A DNA stretch of 64,000 bases from Thalassoglobus polymorphus (GTDB lineage Bacteria; Planctomycetota; Planctomycetia; Planctomycetales; Planctomycetaceae): positions 5,220,001 through 5,284,000 of the forward strand of contig NZ_CP036267.1 of NCBI RefSeq assembly GCF_007744255.1, in the 5' to 3' direction. The notes under the pieces were generated by a model. That model did no database searches, was not told where the DNA came from, and was given only the letters and a program-made list of their open reading frames with translations. Positions 27,119 through 36,307 of the stretch are shown piece by piece; the first letter of the stretch is position 1, and the number at the start of each line of letters is the position of its first letter. The position numbers and the translations under genes are program-made.

Positions 27119-28393
27119 ATGAAATGCAATTATTCTTGCGGATCAGATGATCACCAGATGGCCCGAAGGCAGTTTCTGGGAACGCTCACTGGTGGCTTCG
27201 TTGTCGGCGGATTAGGAACTTTCACACATGGAGAAGCTGCCGAGCATCTGCGGGCCAATCAAATGCGCGTGCTCACTGTCTTCCTGTCTGGAGGTGTCAG
27301 CCAGCTCGAAACCTGGGACCCCAAACCCAAGACAGACACCGGCGGACCATTCCGAGCGATTCCGACAGCCGTTCCGGGAATTCATATCTCGGAGTTGCTG
27401 CCTCATACCGCTCAACATATGGATAAGCTCTCCCTGATTCGGAGCATTAACACGAAGAATGGAGATCACGGAAAGGGCAAGTACCAGATGCTTCACGGCC
27501 GCAACCGAATGCCAGGAATTGACAATCCTCACTTGGGTGCCGTGCTTGCCAAAGGTCTCGAACGTCCCAACTCCGGTTTACCCGGCTTCATTCGTGTTCA
27601 AGCTGGCGGACGTGGGAACGACTCTGCGTATCTCGGCCCACGTTACAGCAGCATTGGCGTCAACGGAGCCCCGCCTCCAAATTCTGCCAGAGTCGCATCA
27701 CTGTCCGCTGAAATTGACAAGTCTCGCCAAGACCTTCGACGTCGTGCCAATTCACGATTCATGTCGACCCGCCGGACAGCCGAGACTGACGCCTACACAC
27801 AAACGTACGAGCAGGCGTTACAGCTGATGGAAAAACGAGACGTCTTCGATGTGAATCTTGAACCAGCCAAAGAGCACGAACGCTACGGCACAAAAGTCGA
27901 CTTCGGCCGTCAGTGCTTAATTGCCCGGCGACTGTTGGAGAACGACGTTCCATTCGTCCAGATTTCACACACCAACTACGATACCCACAACGAAAACTTT
28001 AACTTCCACCTGGAACAAATGGGTGAGTTCGATAGACCGTTTTCGACGCTCATCAGTGACCTCCACGAACGTGGTCTCATGAAGTCAACCCTCGTTGTTG
28101 TCATGTCTGAATTCGGTCGAACGCCTCGTATCAATGCACGCTACGGACGTGACCACTGGGGAAGTGCGTGGTCAATTTGTCTCGGTGGAGCAAAAGTTCA
28201 GCCCGGTGCTGTCATCGGAAAAACAAATGAGAATGGAACTCAGGTGATTGACCGCGAGGTTGATCATGGTCACCTGTTTCACACATACCTGTCCGCTGTC
28301 GGACTGGAATCGACCTCACACTTCAACATCGCCGGTCGAGAGGTCCCTCTCGCTGATCCCTCACGCAGCGCGATTAGTGAGCTGATTTCTTAG
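27119..28393 (+). CDS. DUF1501 family protein paired with the coiled-coil DUF1553 protein
   Basis: 424 residues from ATG 27119 (TTG six codons upstream rejected). A twin-arginine-like leader, MARRQFLGTLTGGFVVGG, lies at about residues 14-31. DUF1501 blocks are VFLSGGVSQLETWDPKPKT, NGDHGKGKYQMLHGRN, VPFVQISHTNYDTHNENF, VVVMSEFGRTPRIN and GRDHWGSAWSICLGG. The pairing DUF1549/DUF1553 then DUF1501 is the usual planctomycete arrangement and suggests the two exported products act together; no reaction is established. A 12-bp tandem array follows the stop. Confidence 0.94.
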   Translation: MKCNYSCGSDDHQMARRQFLGTLTGGFVVGGLGTFTHGEAAEHLRANQMRVLTVFLSGGVSQLETWDPKPKTDTGGPFRAIPTAVPGIHISELLPHTAQHMDKLSLIRSINTKNGDHGKGKYQMLHGRNRMPGIDNPHLGAVLAKGLERPNSGLPGFIRVQAGGRGNDSAYLGPRYSSIGVNGAPPPNSARVASLSAEIDKSRQDLRRRANSRFMSTRRTAETDAYTQTYEQALQLMEKRDVFDVNLEPAKEHERYGTKVDFGRQCLIARRLLENDVPFVQISHTNYDTHNENFNFHLEQMGEFDRPFSTLISDLHERGLMKSTLVVVMSEFGRTPRINARYGRDHWGSAWSICLGGAKVQPGAVIGKTNENGTQVIDREVDHGHLFHTYLSAVGLESTSHFNIAGREVPLADPSRSAISELIS

Positions 28394-28420
28394 TCGAAGA
28401 ATGACTGCTACATCGTTGTG

Positions 28421-28480
28421 CCGGACACATGACCGGACACATGACCGGACACATGACCGGACACATGACCGGACACATGA
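28421..28480. repeat. Five perfect 12-bp tandem repeats (minisatellite)
   Basis: CCGGACACATGA is repeated five times without a mismatch (28421-28480) and is followed by AGTGTCC. The last unit plus this flank forms GGACAC-ATGAA-GTGTCC, a 6-bp hairpin. The array lies between the DUF1501 stop (28393) and the ceramidase-like start (28535). It has no spacers, so it is not CRISPR. Confidence 0.97.
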
Positions 28481-28534
28481 AGTGTCCACAGATATTATTG
28501 CACTCAAAATAGACACCCTTGGAGAATTTTGCAC

Positions 28535-30655
28535 ATGTTTCGTTTCTGGAGTCACGTACTCAGCGTTGGCGTTTTGATCACAACACTCTCAGCGACAGCT
28601 CAGGCTGAGCTCCGCGTCGGAGCCGTAGTGACCGACATCACCCCACTGAAGTTTCCGGTAATTGTCAACGGGAGCGTGACTTCAAGAAGCGTTGAGAAAG
28701 TCAACACGCCAGTGAATGCTCGCACAATTGTGATTGACGATGGGAATGAAAGAATCGCGATTAGCGTTGTCGATAGCTGCATGCTGCCGCGTCCACTCCT
28801 CGACGACATCAAAGCTCTTGCCGCGATGAAGACATCCCTCAAGGTGGATCGCATCCTGATTTCCGCAACACATGCTCACTCGGCTCCCTCATCCATGGGA
28901 GCGCTCGGAACAGATGCCGACGAAAACTACATCCCCTTTCTAAAAGAAAAAATGGTGGAAAGTTTCGTCGCTGCCGAGAAAAATCTCGAACCGGCACGAG
29001 TCGGTTGGGGGCTTGGTCACGCACCTGAGTACACAGCACTGCGTCGCTGGATTCGTAGACCGGATCGACTCGCGGATGATCCATTTGGAAACCCAACAGT
29101 TCGTGCGAATATGCACGCGGGGCGAAACCATGATGATGTGACCGGCGAGTCTGGACCAGAAGACCCTGATCTTTCACTCATCTCGTTTCAATCTCCTGAT
29201 GGTCGTCCAATCGCTCTTCTTGCAAACTTCTCAATGCACTACTTTGGAGACCGCGACCTGAGTGCCGATTACTTCGGACGCTTCGCGAATGGCTTAAAAG
29301 AACGTCTCGCCCCGAAAGACTCTGACGACCACCCGCCGTTTGTAGGCATCATGTCGCACGGGTGCAGCGGAGATATCTGGCGACGGGATTACAAAACATT
29401 CGACCCCGACGCCGATGATTTCACTATTGAATCCTTCACGCAGGGGCTTCTCGACATCGCGTTAAAGGCGTATGAAAAGATTGAATACAAAGATGCCGAC
29501 ATCGCCATGGCAGAAACCCGTATGGAACTCAACTACCGAGTTCCCGATGCACAGCGACTGCAATGGGCCCAGGCCATTGTAGACGAACTTGGAGACAAAC
29601 TTCCTAAAACACTCCAGGAAGTCTACGCCCGAGAGCAAGTCTTCCTGAACAAGTTGCAATCGACGGAAATCGTCGTGCAGGGTGTTCGAATCGGAGACAT
29701 TGGAATCGCCACAACTCCAAACGAAACATACGCATTAACCGGTTTGAAGCTCAAACTGAACTCACCGTTCCAGCATACGATGGTGATTGAACTTGCCAAC
29801 GGAGGAGATGGCTACATTCCACCACCTGAACAACATTACCTGGGCGGATATAATACTTGGGCTGCCCGTTCAGCTGGTTTGGAAATTCAAGCGGAACCAA
29901 AAATTGCGGCTGCCGGATTGCATCTGCTGGAACAAGTTGCTGGGAAGCCTGCAACGGCCTACAAGCAAGCCAATGGGCCTTCTGCTCAAAAAATCCTGGA
30001 CCTCAAGCCAGAAGCTTATTGGCGTATGGCGGAGATGGCCGGCCCGATAGCTGAAGATGTCTCTTCGAACGAACATCACGGAACATACGAAGACGGAGTT
30101 GTCTATTTCCTCGACGGTCCACACTCCGACACATTTTGCAAGCCGGGTGAACTCAACCGGACTGCTCACTTTGCAGGCGGTCGAATGGTTTCGAAGCTGG
30201 ACGAAATCGATGGAGATTACACCGTCTCGATGTGGATCTGGAATGGAATGCCGACAGATGCTCGTGAAGTGACCGGCTGGATGTTTTCACATGGTCGCAG
30301 TTTCACACCTGCCAGTCTCGGCGAACATCTGGGAATCGGGGGAGTTGATAACCATCCCGGTCAGTTGCTGCTCTCAATCAACGGTAAAACGGTTGCAGGC
30401 AAATCACAAATTGAGCGATGGACCTGGAACCATGTTGTCATGACCAGCAAAGATGGGCAATTTCAAGTTTACCTGAATGGGAACTCGACTCCGGAAATCG
30501 ACTTGAAGTCCAAAGATGCAGGACTCTCCATTGATCAGTTTTTCATTGGCGGTCGCTGTGATAACGAATCGAACTGGGAAGGTCGCGTGGATGAAGTTGC
30601 TCTGTTCAACAGAGCTCTGACACCGGCCGAAATTCAATCCCTTTCTGTGAAGTGA
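28535..30655 (+). CDS. Neutral ceramidase-like hydrolase with C-terminal LamG domain
   Basis: 706 residues from ATG 28535, with GGAGA eight bases upstream; an in-frame TTG at 28529 is less likely. Signal peptide at residues 1-24. Residues about 25-480 resemble the N-terminal domain of neutral/alkaline ceramidases: VGAVVTDITPLKFP, ISATHAHSAPSS (zinc histidines), LANFSMHYFGDRDLSADYFG and SHGCSGDIWRRDY (nucleophile region). Residues about 490-706 form a LamG/concanavalin-like domain with VSMWIWNG, WTWNHVVMTSKDGQFQVYLN and VDEVALFNRALTPAEIQSL. It is secreted; planctomycete members are numerous and their true substrate is unproven. The WD40 gene follows at once. Confidence 0.85.
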   Translation: MFRFWSHVLSVGVLITTLSATAQAELRVGAVVTDITPLKFPVIVNGSVTSRSVEKVNTPVNARTIVIDDGNERIAISVVDSCMLPRPLLDDIKALAAMKTSLKVDRILISATHAHSAPSSMGALGTDADENYIPFLKEKMVESFVAAEKNLEPARVGWGLGHAPEYTALRRWIRRPDRLADDPFGNPTVRANMHAGRNHDDVTGESGPEDPDLSLISFQSPDGRPIALLANFSMHYFGDRDLSADYFGRFANGLKERLAPKDSDDHPPFVGIMSHGCSGDIWRRDYKTFDPDADDFTIESFTQGLLDIALKAYEKIEYKDADIAMAETRMELNYRVPDAQRLQWAQAIVDELGDKLPKTLQEVYAREQVFLNKLQSTEIVVQGVRIGDIGIATTPNETYALTGLKLKLNSPFQHTMVIELANGGDGYIPPPEQHYLGGYNTWAARSAGLEIQAEPKIAAAGLHLLEQVAGKPATAYKQANGPSAQKILDLKPEAYWRMAEMAGPIAEDVSSNEHHGTYEDGVVYFLDGPHSDTFCKPGELNRTAHFAGGRMVSKLDEIDGDYTVSMWIWNGMPTDAREVTGWMFSHGRSFTPASLGEHLGIGGVDNHPGQLLLSINGKTVAGKSQIERWTWNHVVMTSKDGQFQVYLNGNSTPEIDLKSKDAGLSIDQFFIGGRCDNESNWEGRVDEVALFNRALTPAEIQSLSVK

Positions 30656-30663
30656 GACTGACT

Positions 30664-31647
30664 ATGGATGTCACCAAAACGCATATCGAAAAAGACTACA
30701 AAGCGGACCGACCGCTGCTCTCCTGCTGTTACGCACTGGACGGCGCTCATGTTTTCGTCGGCTGTGAAGACTACAAAGTCTGGCGATTCAAAGTTGCTGA
30801 TGGCACGAAAGTCGAACTCGATACCGATGCCTGGGCGAGAACGTTGCTTCTGGTCGATGCAGGCAAAACTCTCATCACAGGCGGCTACGATGGCCGCCTG
30901 ATCTGGTGGGATGCCTTGGCAGAGAAACCAGCCTCAACACGGACTCTCGACGCACACCAAGGTTGGATTCGCGCATTGTCTGTCAGTCCCGATGGGACCA
31001 CTCTGGCCTCTGTCGGAAATGATCTGATCGTCAAACTCTGGAACCTGGCGGACGGAAAACTTGTTCGCGAATTGAAAGGCCACGAATCGCATATTTACAA
31101 CGTAGCCTTTCACCCAAACGGAAAAACTCTCGTCACTGGTGACTTGTACGGGAACATTTTCGATTGGGATTTGACCACTGGTGAGAAGAAACGAGCTTGG
31201 AAAGCGGAAACACTCACCAAGTACGACAAGGGGTTTCATGCCCAGATCGGTGGATTTCGCGGGATGGTCTTTAGCCCCGATGGAACTCAACTCGTCTGCT
31301 CAGGAATCACGAATGTCTCCAATGCATTCGCAGGAATCGGAAACCCCAGCGTCGTCATCTTCGATTATGCAAAGGGAGAACAGGTCATTGAACATCTCTC
31401 CAAAGGGCCGCTCCAAGGTGTCGCCTGGAATGTTGCCGTCCATTCAGAGAAGATGATCGTGAGCAGTTCGGGCGGGAGAGGTGGCTACCTGCTCTTCTGG
31501 AAACCGGGCGAAAAAGAAACGTTCCATCAATTTAAATTGCCTTCCGATGTCCGAGACTTCGCACTCTCTCCAGATGGTCAATACATCGCTGCCGCTCACG
31601 CCAATCACCACCTGAGCATCTGCAAACTGGACGCGAAACAGGCATAA
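30664..31647 (+). CDS. WD40 beta-propeller protein
   Basis: 327 residues from ATG 30664, nine bases after the ceramidase-like stop; an overlapping GTG at 30652 is possible. No signal peptide is seen. WD40 blades are recognisable in GYDGRLIWWDALAEK, HQGWIRALSVSPDGTTLASV, GNDLIVKLWNLADGKLVREL, HESHIYNVAFHPNGKTLVTG and DLYGNIFDWDLTTGEKKRAW. About seven blades fit the length, giving one closed propeller. It is presumably an interaction scaffold, cytoplasmic unlike its secreted neighbour. The tight spacing suggests an operon with the ceramidase-like gene. Confidence 0.88.
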   Translation: MDVTKTHIEKDYKADRPLLSCCYALDGAHVFVGCEDYKVWRFKVADGTKVELDTDAWARTLLLVDAGKTLITGGYDGRLIWWDALAEKPASTRTLDAHQGWIRALSVSPDGTTLASVGNDLIVKLWNLADGKLVRELKGHESHIYNVAFHPNGKTLVTGDLYGNIFDWDLTTGEKKRAWKAETLTKYDKGFHAQIGGFRGMVFSPDGTQLVCSGITNVSNAFAGIGNPSVVIFDYAKGEQVIEHLSKGPLQGVAWNVAVHSEKMIVSSSGGRGGYLLFWKPGEKETFHQFKLPSDVRDFALSPDGQYIAAAHANHHLSICKLDAKQA

Positions 31648-31788
31648 TCGATTCTGCAGCGACTCATCTCTTCCAAATCATTGACATCGAAGAGACGAGG
31701 TGACTAGCGCGGCCGGAATCTCAAAATCAAAAAGAGAGCGACAACAAGATGCGATTTCAGCATCTTTCAAATTGCAAAGACGAGCAGC

Positions 31789-32892
31789 ATGACCAACCGT
31801 AGAACCTTCCTTCAGGCAAGTTTGCTGACCACGCTGAGTTCACCACTGCTCGCTGCCCTGAAACGGGGAAACCTCAGTGCCGCAGAAGAGACGCTTGCGA
31901 CTGCGACAAATAGTGGCTTGATCGAAGCTGCATCGATCTATATTCAACAAGGGACTGAAAAGTTTCAGCGAACATTCGGTTCATCAAAATCCCCGGACGA
32001 CATCTTCCTGCTCGCATCAATTTCAAAGCCGATCTCAATCGCTGCGGTGATGAAGCTTTATGACCAAGGCAAATTCGCTTTGGACGATCCCGTCAAGAAC
32101 TTTATTCCGGAGTTTTCGGGAGACGGTCGAGACGCCATCACTATGCGGCAATTGATGACGCATGTTTCCGGGCTGCCTGACCAGTTGCCACAGAACGCTC
32201 AGCTTCGCTCGAACCATGCTATATTGAAAGAGTTTGTTGACGCAGCCATCCAGACACCATTGCTCTTCCCAGCCGGCACAAAGTACAGCTATTCAAGCAT
32301 GGCAATTCTGCTCGCAACGGAAGTCGCGATGCGTCTCACTGGAAAACCGATCGCCAAAATTGTCGAGGAGAACGTTTACCAACCACTCGGGATGAAGCAC
32401 TCGGCCCTTGGTTTAGGAGCATTCAAGCTTGAATCAGTCATGAAGGTCCAAGTCGAAAATGCAGCTCCTGAATCGGGCTCAGGAGCTCCCTCGACGAAGT
32501 CTTGGGACTGGAACAGTTTGTACTGGAGACGACTCGGCGCACCATGGGGGACCGCACATGGTTCCGCAGCTGACGTTGGGCTCTTCCTGAATGAATTTCT
32601 TCACCCCAGTGGGAAAATTCTAAAGCCAAAAACCGCGCAGCTCATGACAACGAATCAGAACCCGCGAGGAATTCGCCCACGTGCTCTCGGCTTTGATCTT
32701 GGCAGCCACTGCGGTGGCCCCGGGTGCAGCGAACAGACTTTTGGACATACTGGATCCACAGGAACCCTCTGCTGGGCCGACCCCGCCACAGCCACGACCT
32801 GCGTCATCCTGACAACTCTTCCCGGTCGAGCGATCACTCCCCACCCCAGAAAAACTGCCTCGGACCAAGTTGCACGGGCTGCGAATTCCTAG
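31789..32892 (+). CDS. Serine hydrolase, class C beta-lactamase/esterase family
   Basis: 367 residues. A twin-arginine-like leader (MTNRRTFLQASLLTTLSSPL) suggests Tat export. The active-site SxxK is S77-I-S-K80. A YSYSS segment (166-170) holds the position of the Tyr motif, and FGHTGSTGT provides the KTG-like third motif. The family includes class C beta-lactamases, DD-peptidases and esterases (such as EstB). Planctomycete members next to secreted hydrolases are more often esterase- or transpeptidase-like than resistance enzymes, so a lactamase function should not be assumed. Confidence 0.85.
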   Translation: MTNRRTFLQASLLTTLSSPLLAALKRGNLSAAEETLATATNSGLIEAASIYIQQGTEKFQRTFGSSKSPDDIFLLASISKPISIAAVMKLYDQGKFALDDPVKNFIPEFSGDGRDAITMRQLMTHVSGLPDQLPQNAQLRSNHAILKEFVDAAIQTPLLFPAGTKYSYSSMAILLATEVAMRLTGKPIAKIVEENVYQPLGMKHSALGLGAFKLESVMKVQVENAAPESGSGAPSTKSWDWNSLYWRRLGAPWGTAHGSAADVGLFLNEFLHPSGKILKPKTAQLMTTNQNPRGIRPRALGFDLGSHCGGPGCSEQTFGHTGSTGTLCWADPATATTCVILTTLPGRAITPHPRKTASDQVARAANS

Positions 32893-33098
32893 AACATCTC
32901 CGCGACATGCCGGGCCGATGAAGCTCACCTTCATGACTTTATAGACTGCTCACCTCGCAGCTGAAGGCAAAGAGCACAGGACAAGACTCAGAGGCCAATA
33001 TTGGGTTTGCTTTACTCAGTTATTGTTCAACGGAAAATCCAAAACAAGAGCGGCAGCAACACTCAGGCGAAAGTGTCCAGTGCAAATTGACCGGCAGA

Positions 33099-33947
33099 TT
33101 ACTTTTTCTTTTTGGAAAACTTGGGATCGGCTTTGGGTTTAGGGTCGCCGATCACGATCGGTTTGATTCCGGTCCCTTCGTAGCCTTTTTCAGGGTTTCC
33201 ATTCTCGTCGAGATGTCCGGTCACAAAGAGTGCTCCACGAGAGACAAGTCCCAGCCAAACATCGTTGTTCATCGTTTCGTTGTGATGCCCAAGTGATGTC
33301 CCGAACACATTGGCTTTCCCGAATTTGTTCAACCAAATGACCGGATGGTCTTTCTTTGTGTCTTCTCCGTAAGCCTTGGCAAGCGGAATGCAATTCGACC
33401 AGACTTTTTCGATCTTGTACAACTCTCCATTCGGGGTTTTCCATTCCTTAGGAAAGTCCGTCATGACCGGATGATCCTCGAGCTTCTCCACGTTTAAAGC
33501 ACGCTTTCCTTCGTGGCTGCGACTGGTCACACCGATCAATTCACGCCAGGCATCGGCCGAACCAGAGTTGCGGTAGCTGTGCAGGGCACAATGGATAAAA
33601 ATTGCGGGAACCCCTTCAAAGTGAGCATCCGCGATCGACTTGACGAATTCAGGGTCGGTCACGCCGCCAAAGCATTCGTTGTGAACGATCAGGTCATACT
33701 TCTTAGCCCAACCCGGTTTTGAATAGACTGATATCTTGTGGTCACGACCTGTCCCGCCTTCATGAACAAAATCCCAGGTGATGTTCATTCGCTGACTGAG
33801 CCCCTCAGCGATGATTCGCTTCTGATCCTCATAGTCATGGCAACACCCGCCGGTAATGATCAACCCTTTTAATGGTTCCGCTGCAGAGCTGGATGTTGAA
33901 AAACCAATTGACAGTAGAAGGGCGAGCGTCAAAATTCTCATAGTCAT
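33099..33947 (-). CDS. ThuA-like domain protein, secreted
   Basis: 282 residues from ATG 33947; ATG 33941 two codons later is equally plausible since GAGA lies just upstream of both. Signal peptide MRILTLALLLSIGFSTSSSAA. The ThuA (trehalose-utilisation, glutamine-amidotransferase-like) fold is indicated by GLIITGGCCHDYEDQKRII, YDLIVHNECFGG, VPAIFIHCALHSYR, the glycine/histidine-rich GTSLGHHNETM and VSRGALFVTGHLDE. Planctomycetes carry many secreted ThuA proteins of unknown reaction. The C-terminus is lysine-rich (DPKFSKKKK). It is a single gene on the minus strand. Confidence 0.88.
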   Translation of the reverse strand: MTMRILTLALLLSIGFSTSSSAAEPLKGLIITGGCCHDYEDQKRIIAEGLSQRMNITWDFVHEGGTGRDHKISVYSKPGWAKKYDLIVHNECFGGVTDPEFVKSIADAHFEGVPAIFIHCALHSYRNSGSADAWRELIGVTSRSHEGKRALNVEKLEDHPVMTDFPKEWKTPNGELYKIEKVWSNCIPLAKAYGEDTKKDHPVIWLNKFGKANVFGTSLGHHNETMNNDVWLGLVSRGALFVTGHLDENGNPEKGYEGTGIKPIVIGDPKPKADPKFSKKKK

Positions 33948-34246
33948 TCTCGATGTTTGTAGAAACGTTTTAAACAAGCACGGGATGATTAGTGTAACAA
34001 TTCGAAGCAGACGGGTCGCACATCAAGCCAAACCCTGCCGAACAAATTAGGGAGCTCTGATGCTTTTGTCGCATCAGTGAGAAGCGGGATCAATGCGGAC
34101 CATTCGGTTTGATGAATCCAGCCTGTCGCTGCTACACTTCCAGTTGTTGCAGAATCATATCAGCTTCTGGTCGATGCAAACGCCTCCTTAGCAAGGGCGC
34201 TCTTTGATCGTTATCCAGTTTTCATTTCGACTCTAACAGGCCCGTC

Positions 34247-35038
34247 ATGGCGCGTTTGACACAAAAGCAGCTCAATCAACTTAGCAAAAACTTTGAAGAG
34301 CGGACTCCCGATGAACTTCTTCGCTGGGCGAAGGAAATTTTTGGTGATCGTGCCAGCGCCATCTCAGCGATGCAAAAATCCGGGAGCGTGATGTGTCACA
34401 TGATCTCTCGACTCAAACTCGATATCCCGGTCCTTTTTGTCGACACTGGGGTGATGTACCAGGAAACGCTGGAGACTCGCGACCGAATGTCCAGCGAATA
34501 CGGCCTCGATGTCCGGACGCTACATCCCGAGATGACGATGGCCGAACAGACAGATAAGTTGGGTGTTCTATATCTTTCCGTGGAGGGGCAAGAGCAATGC
34601 TGCCACATGCGAAAAGTTGAACCATTATTGAAAGCCAAAGGCGAGTACGACGCCCTCATCGGCAGTTTGCGTCGGGCCGATGGTGGTCGCCGTGGCGTTT
34701 GCCCCTTATTGGCGGTCGACACCGAAATGAATGCCGTTCGAATAAATCCGATGGCAAACTTCACTGATGAGCAAATGGCTGCTTATCTGGAAGAGAACGA
34801 CGTCATCATCAATCCGTTGCACAAACAAGGGTTCGCGACGATTGGCTGTAACCGATGCACAACCCCTATCCTCCCGCATGAAGTCAAACGTGCTGGGCGT
34901 TGGCGTCACTTGGGAACCGCAGCTGCATATTGTGGGATCAACCCAACTGATGTCAGTGACGGAGATTCGCAATCGATTGACCTCCCGCAAGATTTGATCG
35001 ACAGAATTCTCGGCCAGAAAACTGATTTCATGATTTGA
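34247..35038 (+). CDS. cysH: Assimilatory adenylylsulfate (APS/PAPS) reductase, Fe-S type
   Basis: 263 residues. Nucleotide-binding blocks are [10 protein letters not shown] and [19 protein letters not shown]. The cysteine pairs C118-C119 and C201-x-x-C204 (GCNRCT) would bind a [4Fe-4S] cluster, the hallmark of APS-type enzymes rather than the cluster-free E. coli PAPS reductase. The conserved C-terminal catalytic motif, usually ECGIH, appears as YCGIN (C229), retaining the cysteine with changed neighbours. The reaction reduces activated sulfate to sulfite for cysteine synthesis. No other cys gene is nearby; ddl follows after 58 bp. Confidence 0.92.
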   Translation: MARLTQKQLNQLSKNFEERTPDELLRWAKEIFGDRASAISAMQKSGSVMCHMISRLKLDIPVLFVDTGVMYQETLETRDRMSSEYGLDVRTLHPEMTMAEQTDKLGVLYLSVEGQEQCCHMRKVEPLLKAKGEYDALIGSLRRADGGRRGVCPLLAVDTEMNAVRINPMANFTDEQMAAYLEENDVIINPLHKQGFATIGCNRCTTPILPHEVKRAGRWRHLGTAAAYCGINPTDVSDGDSQSIDLPQDLIDRILGQKTDFMI

Positions 35039-35096
35039 TGAATGTTTTGAACTCGTCAATGAAGTCCCCCCGCGATGATTCACCGGAGGCTATGCG

Positions 35097-36047
35097 ATGC
35101 GTAGTCAATCCTTGCTGAAGTCGACTTCCGAAATTTTCGTACTGTATGGTGGAAACTCACCGGAACGAGAGATCAGCCTGCAATCGGGAACTGCAGTCGG
35201 ACGTGGCCTGAGTGAGGCCGGTTACAATGTTTCGCTCGTTGATACTGCGACGACGCCTCTTCAAGCAGTTGACTGGAAAGAGAATTCGGTCGCCATCATT
35301 ATGCTGCATGGAACTTATGGGGAAGATGGGGAAGTTCAGGAGGAGCTGGATTCGCTTGGCGTCACCTACTCTGGCAGCGATGCACAATCTTCACGACGTG
35401 CCTTTCATAAAGCGATCGCCAAGAAGACTTTTGAAGATCATCAACTTCCAACTCCTGCGTGGCGACTACTGAACTCAGATGCCAGCAGCAACGAAGTCCT
35501 CACAGCAGCCGAGCAAATCGGGGCTCCTGTTGTCGTCAAACCGGAGGCACAAGGTTCGAGCCTGGGTGTGACGATTCTGGAGAATCTTTCCGAGGTTTGG
35601 AGCGCTTTTGAAGCTGCTCGAGAACTGGATGAGAAAGTTTTAATTGAACGGGCAATCCTTGGAGAAGAATGGACGGTTCCGGTTCTCGACCAAATCGCAC
35701 TCCCACCCATTCGAATTCGCTCTCAGCGACAATTCTTTGACTACTCCGCAAAATATCTCGACAATGAAACCGAGTACCATGTTCTCGGTTCAGACGATTC
35801 CGCAATCGCACGGGCAGTGACGGATGTGAGTCTTAGCGCCTGCCTTCACTTAAAAACTTCAGGAGTTTGCCGTGTCGACCTCATGGTGGATGCCCAAGGC
35901 ACCCCATGGTTACTCGAAGTGAATACGATTCCCGGGATGACCGATCATAGTCTCGTCCCGAAAGCGGCAGCTCATCTCGGCTGGAGCATGAGCGACCTCT
36001 GCGAACAGATTCTTTTCTCTGCTTTCGCTAACCGTCAAGAACGGTAA
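35097..36047 (+). CDS. ddl: D-alanine--D-alanine ligase
   Basis: 316 residues from ATG 35097, with GGAGG eight bases upstream. ATP-grasp ligase motifs are LYGGNSPEREISLQSG, MLHGTYGEDGEVQEELD, VVVKPEAQGSSLGV and the metal-binding DLMVDAQGTPWLLEVNTIPG. It joins two D-alanines for peptidoglycan precursors, so the organism evidently makes peptidoglycan. The next gene downstream is FtsQ-like, matching the ddl-ftsQ order of the dcw cluster. Confidence 0.96.
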   Translation: MRSQSLLKSTSEIFVLYGGNSPEREISLQSGTAVGRGLSEAGYNVSLVDTATTPLQAVDWKENSVAIIMLHGTYGEDGEVQEELDSLGVTYSGSDAQSSRRAFHKAIAKKTFEDHQLPTPAWRLLNSDASSNEVLTAAEQIGAPVVVKPEAQGSSLGVTILENLSEVWSAFEAARELDEKVLIERAILGEEWTVPVLDQIALPPIRIRSQRQFFDYSAKYLDNETEYHVLGSDDSAIARAVTDVSLSACLHLKTSGVCRVDLMVDAQGTPWLLEVNTIPGMTDHSLVPKAAAHLGWSMSDLCEQILFSAFANRQER

Positions 36048-36307
36048 CCAGACCCCAAAAGCAATGACTGATTGAAGCTTCTTGGAAATCGATTGCAAAA
36101 TCGTGTTTTCCTGTGGAAGTTCCAGCCTGCTTCACTGGAGGTGGTAGGTTTGAGAGTCCCCATCGGTCGTCGATGGCGGGAACTTTAGAACCGGTTTGAA
36201 AACTTATGCAATAAAGCCTTTTCTCAAAAAATGAGAATCTGGCTGCAGGGTTTCACACCAGTCCTGAAATTTCAAATTCTCTATTTCTCTCACTCCAGCC
36301 CGTCACA

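Noticed and set aside
28421-28480. CRISPR array
   Set aside because: Units are 12 bp and directly adjacent with no spacers, and no cas gene is in the window; it is a tandem repeat.
31789-32892. Antibiotic-resistance beta-lactamase
   Set aside because: SxxK and HTG motifs define only the broad serine hydrolase family; the context of secreted hydrolases favours an esterase or peptidase.
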